Positions 11,428-15,463 of a DNA stretch of 15,463 nucleotides are shown piece after piece. Below the pieces are notes generated by a model. The model searched no databases, was not told where the DNA came from, and saw only the letters and a program-made list of their open reading frames with translations. The position numbers and the translations under genes were made by a program. Source of the DNA: an uncultured Collinsella sp. (lineage in GTDB: Bacteria; Actinomycetota; Coriobacteriia; Coriobacteriales; Coriobacteriaceae); assembly GCA_902492545.1 (NCBI GenBank), contig CABULX010000052.1, forward strand, positions 1-15,463. Direction: 5' to 3'. How positions within the stretch are numbered: the first letter of the stretch is position 1; each line of letters starts with the position of its first letter.

Positions 11428-12817
11428 ACTCCTCGGCATGTGCCCCATCAAGCTCATAGAACTTGGTGGATGCCGGCAGGAACATCAGGTCGACGTCGCC
11501 GATCGGGCCCGAACGGTTCTTGGCCACGACGATACGCGTAACGCCCTCGTCGGGTCGATCGTCGCGCGAGGCCTCGGCCTCGTCGGCGGAGCGGTCCAAG
11601 AACATAACGATATCGGCGTCCTGCTCGATGGAGCCCGATTCACGAAGGTCGGAAAGCTGCGGGCGCTTGCCGGTACGGGATTCGACCTGACGCGAGAGCT
11701 GTGACAGCGCGATGAGCGGGATCTTGAGCTCCTTGGCCATGATCTTCAAACCACGCGACATCTCCGAGACCTCGACGGTACGGCTCTCGGAGCGGCGTCC
11801 CGGCGGAGGACTCACCAGCTGCAGGTAGTCCAGGATGATGATTGCCTTCTCCTTGTTATGGAGCATACGGCGGCTCTTGGCGCGAATCTCGGTCACTGTG
11901 GTGCCGGGCGTATCGTCAATCAGAATATCGAGCTTGGACAAGGTCTGCGTGGCCTCGTTGATATTGGCCCACTGCTCGGGGCTAATGCGGCCCATGCGGA
12001 AGTCACTGATCGAGATCATGGCGTAGGCGCAAATCAGACGCTGGGCAATTTCCTTGCCCGACATCTCCAGCGAGAAGAAGCCGACGGTATAACCAGCAGC
12101 GGCAGCGTTGAGCGCCAGGTTCAGAGCGAACGACGTCTTACCTACAGCAGGACGGGCGCCGATGATGATGAGCTGGCCCTCGCGAAAACCCATGAGCATG
12201 CGGTCGAGTGACGGAAAGCCCGTGGGCACGCCCGCAGCCTGGCCACCGGCCTGGCACACTTCCTCGGCCTCGTTATAGGCCTCGACCATAAACTCGGTCA
12301 ACGTCTTGTAGCTCGACTTGACCTCGCGCGCCGTAACCTTGAGCAGTTTGCTCTCGGCCAGCTCGACAACCTCTTTGGTGTCGGTGGGGGCGTTATATGC
12401 CAGCGCGTTGATCTCGTTGGTGGCGCCGATCAGCTCACGCAGCATCGAATCACGGCGAACGATGGCGGCATGGTGCTGCCAGTTCACGAGCGACAGAGTC
12501 TGACCCATCAGCTCCAAAATGTAGGCCTCGCCGCCCACGGCATCGAGCTTGTTGATGCTGCGCAGGTAATCGATCAGCGAGATGGAGTCGATGGGAATGC
12601 GGCTGTTGTACATATCGACCATCGCGGTATAGATGGTCTTGTGAATGGGCCGGTAGAAGTCATCGGGCTGCAGCTCGACCTGGGCCTCTTCGACCACCTC
12701 GGGCGATAGCAGCATAGCGGCCAGTACATTGGCCTCTGCATCTTGGTTTTGGGGAAGACCCAACTTTGAGCCGCGGTCCTCAACCGTCAGCCCGGTCTCC
12801 CTATCGTCATATGCCAT
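11426..12817 (-). CDS. dnaB: Replicative DNA helicase
   Basis: Encodes 463 residues. This hexameric ATPase unwinds DNA at the replication fork. The N-terminal DnaB domain (about 20-125, from LPQNQDAEANVLAAML) binds primase; the RecA-like C-terminal domain carries Walker A GARPAVGKTS (220-229), GFFSLEMS, Walker B IIILDYLQL, the ALSQLSR segment and the DLRESGSIEQDAD motif. No intein or insertion is seen. Start choice: of three in-frame ATGs (12829, 12823, 12817), only 12817 has a suitably placed Shine-Dalgarno (GAGG, six bases upstream); the others would add at most four residues. It lies behind the rplI terminator, so it has its own promoter; next to the rpsF operon is its usual location in Gram-positive genomes. 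Confidence 0.97.
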   Translation of the reverse strand: MAYDDRETGLTVEDRGSKLGLPQNQDAEANVLAAMLLSPEVVEEAQVELQPDDFYRPIHKTIYTAMVDMYNSRIPIDSISLIDYLRSINKLDAVGGEAYILELMGQTLSLVNWQHHAAIVRRDSMLRELIGATNEINALAYNAPTDTKEVVELAESKLLKVTAREVKSSYKTLTEFMVEAYNEAEEVCQAGGQAAGVPTGFPSLDRMLMGFREGQLIIIGARPAVGKTSFALNLALNAAAAGYTVGFFSLEMSGKEIAQRLICAYAMISISDFRMGRISPEQWANINEATQTLSKLDILIDDTPGTTVTEIRAKSRRMLHNKEKAIIILDYLQLVSPPPGRRSESRTVEVSEMSRGLKIMAKELKIPLIALSQLSRQVESRTGKRPQLSDLRESGSIEQDADIVMFLDRSADEAEASRDDRPDEGVTRIVVAKNRSGPIGDVDLMFLPASTKFYELDGAHAEE

Positions 12818-12850
12818 GAGCATCCTCATTCATATCGCTTGCGAGCATCC

Positions 12851-12859
12851 ATAGTATCA
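12851..12859 (-). promoter_or_regulatory. Candidate extended -10 promoter of dnaB
   Basis: Minus strand TGATACTAT has an extended -10 TG and a 4/6 -10 hexamer. Start would be near 12844, about 27 nt before the dnaB ATG. No good -35 is visible at 17 bp, so this is tentative; the strong terminator upstream means some promoter must lie between 12818 and 12970. Confidence 0.3.
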
Positions 12860-12912
12860 GCCACGGTCCCAAAACGCGCCGCGCGCCGCCAATCATCACC
12901 GAACCAAACGGA

Positions 12913-12950
12913 TGAACGGTCCTGTATATAGGACTTCGACGCAACGTTCA
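12913..12950. repeat. Nested inverted repeats upstream of dnaB
   Basis: An outer pair TGAACG (12913-12918) and CGTTCA (12945-12950) encloses an inner pair GTCCT (12919-12923) and AGGAC (12930-12934) around GTATAT. Together they make a compact operator-like element between the rplI terminator and dnaB. Function unknown. Confidence 0.35.
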
Positions 12951-12970
12951 CCATGACACTCACTCAGCGC

Positions 12971-13008
12971 AAAAACAAAAGGGCGCCCTGGTTTCCCAGA
13001 GCGCCCTT
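12971..13008 (-). terminator. Strong intrinsic terminator after rplI
   Basis: On the minus-strand RNA a 13-bp stem AAGGGCGCUCUGG/CCAGGGCGCCCUU (one U-G pair) is closed by a GAAA tetraloop and followed by UUGUUUUU. On the plus strand the same stem has a mismatch and no U-run, so it points toward dnaB. It ends the rpsF-ssb-rpsR-rplI transcript. Confidence 0.93.
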
Positions 13009-13040
13009 CTTAGAACAAGATTGTTGCGTTGCAGCAAATG

Positions 13041-13580
13041 CTACTCGGCAGCAGCCTCAGTCTCGACCTCGGCGGTCTCGGCCTCGGCGACCTCAGCGGC
13101 CTCCTCGACCTCAGCCTCGGCAGCGAGCTCCTCGGCGGTAACGCCGACGAGAACGACAACCTCGGCCTTGATCTCGCGGTACAGCGAGATGGCAACGGTG
13201 TGGGCACCGGCAACCTTGATGGGCTTACCGAGCTCGACGCGCTTGCGGTCGATGTCCATACCGAGCTGAGCCTTGATGGCGTCAGCGATCATAGCGGCGG
13301 TAACGGAGCCAAAGAGGATGCCCTCGTCGCCGACCTTGACGTCAACGGTGACCGTCTTACCCTCGAAGGCAGCCTTGGTCTCGTTGGCGGTAGCCAGACG
13401 GACGGCCTCGCGCTTGGCGATGTTGTTGCGACGCTCGTCAAGCTGCTTGAGGTTGCCCTTGGTGGCGGCAACAGCGAGCTTCTTGGGGAACAGGAAGTTC
13501 TCAGCGTAACCCTGAGCGACCTCTACGACGTCACCCTCGCCGCCCTTGCCCTTGATCTCATCGAGAAGAATAACCTTCAT
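13041..13580 (-). CDS. rplI: 50S ribosomal protein L9
   Basis: Encodes 179 residues. The N-terminal L9 signature is clear: MKVILLDEIKGKGGEGDVVEV then GYAENFLFPKKLA (about 24-36), the rRNA-binding domain, followed by the long connecting helix and the C-terminal domain (to about 148). Bacterial L9 is usually about 150 residues; here about 30 extra residues form an Ala/Glu/Val-only acidic tail ending in EAAAE. The ATG at 13580 has GGGAG seven bases upstream. It is the last gene of the rpsF operon, 15 nt after rpsR and just before the terminator. Confidence 0.97.
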   Translation of the reverse strand: MKVILLDEIKGKGGEGDVVEVAQGYAENFLFPKKLAVAATKGNLKQLDERRNNIAKREAVRLATANETKAAFEGKTVTVDVKVGDEGILFGSVTAAMIADAIKAQLGMDIDRKRVELGKPIKVAGAHTVAISLYREIKAEVVVLVGVTAEELAAEAEVEEAAEVAEAETAEVETEAAAE

Positions 13581-13595
13581 GATGCGTCTCCCTTC

Positions 13596-13862
13596 TTAGC
13601 CGCGGTCGCGGTTGCCACGAGAGGAAACCACGGGGACGGTGTACGGCAGGAGAGCCATCTCGCGGGCGCGCTTGATGGCGTTGGCGATGTCATGCTGATG
13701 CTGCGTGCAAGCGCCAGTGACGCGACGGGGCTTGATCTTGCCACGGTCGGTCATGTACTTACGGAGAAGCTGAGTGTCCTTATAGTCGATGAACTCAGTG
13801 TTCTCCTTGCAGAACTGGCAGTACTTACGACGCGGCTGACGTGCAGAATAATCATTAGCCAT
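13596..13862 (-). CDS. rpsR: 30S ribosomal protein S18, zinc-ribbon (C+) form
   Basis: Encodes 88 residues. S18 binds S6 on the platform of the 30S subunit. The conserved RRKYC, IDYKD, RGKIKPRRVTG and IKRAREMALLPY segments are present. Cys15, Cys18, Cys52 and His55 make a CxxC...CxxH zinc site, so this is the zinc-containing form found in many actinobacteria, which may have a zinc-free paralogue elsewhere. The longer open frame starting at 13913 is rejected: the family start is MANDYSARQ at 13862, with AAGG nine bases upstream. It lies 72 nt after ssb and 15 nt before rplI. Confidence 0.97.
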   Translation of the reverse strand: MANDYSARQPRRKYCQFCKENTEFIDYKDTQLLRKYMTDRGKIKPRRVTGACTQHQHDIANAIKRAREMALLPYTVPVVSSRGNRDRG

Positions 13863-13886
13863 GTCAAAATACCTTTCGTTTGGCAA

Positions 13887-13902
13887 CTTCGGCGAGCCGA
13901 AG
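13887..13902 (-). other. Small hairpin between ssb and rpsR
   Basis: CTTCGG and CCGAAG (13887-13892/13897-13902) form a 6-bp stem with a 4-nt loop, extendable by GGC/GCC past a two-base bulge. It has no U-tract and lies upstream of the rpsR ribosome binding site, so an RNA-stability or processing role is more likely than termination. Confidence 0.45.
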
Positions 13903-13934
13903 CCGCCTCTCACTCAAAAATAGGTGAACAACCC

Positions 13935-14387
13935 TTAGAACGGGATGTCCTCATCGTAGACGTCGACCGCGGGCGGCGTAGCCACCGGTGCGGCGGGACG
14001 TGCTGCGGGCGCGGGAGCTGCGGGGGCGTAACCGCCCTGGTCGTAGCCACCCTGGCCACCACGGGAGCTCATAAACTCGATTTCATCGACGATGACCTCA
14101 AGCTTGCTCCTGCGCTGACCGTCGCGCTCCCAAGAGCTGTAGCGCAGCTTGCCCTCGATCGCGACCTTGTTTCCCTTTGCCAGGAAACGGCTCACGGCCT
14201 CGGCGCGGGTGCCGAACATAGTGCAGTCGACAAAGTTGGGATAGTCCTCCCACTCGCCAGTCTGCGCGTTACGGCGACGATCGTTGACGGCGACGCCAAA
14301 GGACAGAACCTGGGTTCCGCCGGCGGTGGCGCGCAGCTCGGGATCGCGGGTGAGGTTACCGGTGATGTTCACTCGATTGATGCTCAT
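13935..14387 (-). CDS. ssb: Single-stranded DNA-binding protein
   Basis: Encodes 150 residues. SSB coats single-stranded DNA during replication, repair and recombination, as a tetramer. The OB fold covers about 1-107 (INRVNITGNLTRDPELR; FGVAVNDRRRN; FVDCTMFGTRAEAVSRFLAKG; SKLEVIVDEIEFM). A flexible linker rich in Gly, Pro and Ala follows (108-140), and the protein ends in the acidic tip DEDIPF that binds partner proteins. The ATG at 14387 has AGGAAG nine bases upstream. It sits between rpsF and rpsR, the usual place in this operon, 48 nt after rpsF. Confidence 0.98.
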   Translation of the reverse strand: MSINRVNITGNLTRDPELRATAGGTQVLSFGVAVNDRRRNAQTGEWEDYPNFVDCTMFGTRAEAVSRFLAKGNKVAIEGKLRYSSWERDGQRRSKLEVIVDEIEFMSSRGGQGGYDQGGYAPAAPAPAARPAAPVATPPAVDVYDEDIPF

Positions 14388-14435
14388 AACTCACTACTTC
14401 CTCTTGGGGCACAAGCCCAGTCCAAAACGACAGTC

Positions 14436-14729
14436 TTACTCCTGGTCGTCGCGACGGACGATCATGTGGCGGACCACAGCGTCGGTGATGCGCAGGACGC
14501 GATCAAGCTCGGCGATCTGGGTAGGATCTGCGTGGAAGTTGATGAGGGTGTAGTCACCATCGGTGAGGTCGTTGATCTCGTAGGCGAGCTTGCGCTTGCC
14601 CCACTCGTCAACGGAGTCGACCTTGCCAGCGCCCTCAGCGATCGTGGTATCGATACGCTTCATAACAGCGAGACGAGTCTCGGGGTCGAGCGACGGGTCA
14701 ACAAAGAACAGCAGTTCATAAGCCTTCAT
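14436..14729 (-). CDS. rpsF: 30S ribosomal protein S6
   Basis: Encodes 97 residues, close to the short Gram-positive form. S6 pairs with S18 in the 30S platform. The start MKAYELLFFVDPSL, the middle WGKRKLAYEINDLTDGDYTLINF and the late RITDAVVRHMIVR segments match the family. The open frame runs seven codons further up, but the ATG at 14729 has a perfect AGGAGG seven bases before it and gives the family start. First gene of rpsF-ssb-rpsR-rplI; a promoter and a structured leader lie upstream. Confidence 0.97.
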   Translation of the reverse strand: MKAYELLFFVDPSLDPETRLAVMKRIDTTIAEGAGKVDSVDEWGKRKLAYEINDLTDGDYTLINFHADPTQIAELDRVLRITDAVVRHMIVRRDDQE

Positions 14730-14755
14730 ATTGTCACCTCCTCTGGGCAAATGTG

Positions 14756-14784
14756 GCTTCAGGTCGTGAAGGTGCGCCTGAAGC
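14756..14784 (-). promoter_or_regulatory. Hairpin in the rpsF leader with a loop complementary to the ribosome binding site
   Basis: GCTTCAGG (14756-14763) and CCTGAAGC (14777-14784) make a perfect 8-bp stem with a 13-nt loop. In the minus-strand RNA the loop contains CACCUU (14774-14769), which can pair with GAGGUG (14740-14735) overlapping the rpsF Shine-Dalgarno. It might be the site of autoregulation by S6:S18, but I do not see the CCG bulge expected of the known S6:S18 leader. Confidence 0.5.
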
Positions 14785-14800
14785 AGGAAAAGACTTGGTA

Positions 14801-14829
14801 ATAATATCTTTCAACCTCCCAGGCTGCAA
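14801..14829 (-). promoter_or_regulatory. Candidate rpsF operon promoter
   Basis: Minus strand: -35 TTGCAG (14829-14824) and -10 TATTAT (14806-14801, 5/6) with a 17-bp spacer; start near 14794, giving a leader of about 65 nt. The -35 overlaps the palindrome GCTGCA-6-TGCAGC (14823-14840). Confidence 0.55.
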
Positions 14830-15188
14830 GAATATGCAGCTACAACCTCATGACCTCCACATATGCCCATACTCGCACCACGTTTCATGCGAATTCCAAC
14901 CAAATGCCGACCAAGAGCTTGACGGATTTGTGGACAAGATACGGTGCCGCGGGGACAAGCTGAGCCAAGCCGCAGGTCAACGGGCACAAGGCTGTGGTCG
15001 CAAAATGCATACCAGTGGCCCACAGCACCAATCAAAGATTTTTAAATTCATTGCCAAGTCGCTTATGAATACCCCTTTTGAACAATTGAGTTGATCAACC
15101 ACGCTGGTCGGAAGCCGTTTTTTGGCACCTCAAACCCCACTGCAACGACAAGCGCGGCCAAGCGTTTTAAAAAATGCCAACTTTTCTG
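14830..15188. other. Non-coding divergent region between rpsF and tRNA-Ser
   Basis: No open frame here has a plausible ribosome binding site or recognisable protein. It holds the upstream part of the rpsF promoter, a direct repeat GGACAAG (14932-14938, 14953-14959; 21-bp period), an inverted repeat GCTGTGG/CCACAGC (14991-14997/15020-15026) without a U-run, and an AT-rich part near the tRNA promoter. I see no known RNA family (no SRP RNA GGAAGCAGC motif). Confidence 0.5.
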
Positions 15189-15217
15189 TTTGCACTTTGC
15201 GATTCCTCGTGTATACT
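15189..15217 (+). promoter_or_regulatory. Candidate tRNA-Ser promoter
   Basis: TTTGCA (15189-15194, 4/6 to the -35 box), a 17-bp spacer, then TATACT (15212-15217, 5/6). The start would be near 15224, about 10 nt before the mature tRNA end. Confidence 0.65.
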
Positions 15218-15233
15218 GACTTTCGCATTTAAC

Positions 15234-15324
15234 GGAGAGTTGTCCGAGTGGCCGAAGGAGCACGATTGGAAATCGTGTAGGCGTCAAAAGCGTCTCCAGG
15301 GTTCAAATCCCTGACTCTCCGCCA
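15234..15324 (+). tRNA. tRNA-Ser (anticodon GGA)
   Basis: A class II tRNA of 91 nt including the encoded CCA. Acceptor GGAGAGT (15234-15240) pairs with ACTCTCC (15314-15320). Anticodon stem CACGA/TCGTG frames GGA (15268-15270), which reads UCC and UCU serine codons. A long variable arm (AGGCG/CGTCT) and a T arm CAGGG-TTCAAAT-CCCTG are present. Confidence 0.97.
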
Positions 15325-15332
15325 GTTAATTC

Positions 15333-15363
15333 CAAAGCAGGCCTTCGAGCCTGCTTTGTTTTT
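15333..15363 (+). terminator. Intrinsic terminator between the two tRNA-Ser genes
   Basis: CAAAGCAGGC (15333-15342) and GCCTGCTTTG (15349-15358) form a perfect 10-bp stem with a 6-nt loop, followed by TTTTT. It begins 8 nt after the first tRNA and ends 9 nt before the second, which leaves no room for a separate promoter of the second outside the hairpin. Confidence 0.9.
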
Positions 15364-15372
15364 ACCCCACGC

Positions 15373-15463
15373 GGAGGGGTGGCAGAGTGGTTGAATGCGG
15401 CGGTCTCGAAAACCGTTTGGCCTGTATAAGGTCACGAGGGTTCGAATCCCTCCTCCTCCGCCA
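15373..15463 (+). tRNA. tRNA-Ser (anticodon CGA)
   Basis: A class II tRNA of 91 nt, its encoded CCA being the last three bases of the window. Acceptor GGAGGGG (15373-15379) pairs with CTCCTCC (15453-15459; one G-T). Loop CTCGAAA gives anticodon CGA (15407-15409), reading UCG. Variable arm GGCCT/AGGTC and T arm GAGGG-TTCGAAT-CCCTC are complete. Confidence 0.97.

Noticed and set aside
14735..14784. Known S6:S18 leader motif
   Set aside because: The expected CCG bulge is not evident, so only a generic hairpin is called.
13029..14801. Plus-strand open frame of about 590 codons opposite rplI, rpsR, ssb and rpsF
   Set aside because: Crosses four well-supported genes and their spacers; no ribosome binding site or recognisable domain.
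14811..15035. Minus-strand frame of 74 codons upstream of rpsF
   Set aside because: Non-ATG start, no Shine-Dalgarno, and it runs into the rpsF promoter.
14753..15094. Plus-strand frame of 113 codons in the rpsF-tRNA spacer
   Set aside because: Starts inside the rpsF leader, lacks a ribosome binding site and resembles nothing known.
15229..15435. Minus-strand open frame over the two tRNA-Ser genes
   Set aside because: Its product is the reverse translation of tRNA sequence, a well-known false gene prediction.

Overview
The window is chromosomal core DNA from a GC-rich Gram-positive bacterium. The gene order rpsF-ssb-rpsR-rplI-dnaB-purA, the zinc-ribbon form of S18, the actinobacterial-style protein sequences and the strong G/C bias at third codon positions suggest class Coriobacteriia, most likely a Collinsella relative. 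That assignment is an inference from gene content and style, not a database match. No plasmid, phage, insertion-sequence or CRISPR hallmark was found.

Layout, left to right. All protein genes lie on the minus strand, so transcription runs right to left. The left end (1-103) holds a large GC-rich imperfect inverted repeat just past the end of carB. Next come carB and carA (carbamoyl-phosphate synthase; 1-nt gap between the genes). Their leader carries a short hairpin that matches the PyrR RNA-binding loop and abuts the carA ribosome binding site. Upstream of that, behind a clear intrinsic terminator, lies a second set: an unrecognised single-pass membrane protein, an ABC exporter half-transporter and a NUDIX hydrolase of the ADP-ribose pyrophosphatase type, following purD and purA. 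dnaB precedes purA. A strong intrinsic terminator separates dnaB from the ribosomal/ssb operon rpsF-ssb-rpsR-rplI. The right end (about 14,830-15,188) is a non-coding divergent region, then two plus-strand serine tRNAs (GGA and CGA anticodons) with a canonical intrinsic terminator between them.

How the genes fit together. rpsF-ssb-rpsR-rplI supplies ribosomal proteins S6, S18 and L9 plus single-strand DNA-binding protein. DnaB is the replicative helicase. PurA and PurD are purine-synthesis enzymes; CarAB feeds pyrimidine and arginine synthesis. The NUDIX protein, the exporter and the membrane protein have no obvious pathway link to these and may simply be carried in the same transcript.

The least ordinary signals are regulatory: (i) the putative PyrR site placed to block carA translation, (ii) two mutually exclusive stem options between purA and purD, (iii) a leader hairpin before rpsF whose loop can pair with the rpsF Shine-Dalgarno sequence, (iv) the terminator between the two tRNA-Ser genes, and (v) the roughly 87-bp palindrome after carB. 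No wholly new multi-gene system is visible; the membrane protein at 5066-6031 is the main protein of unknown function.
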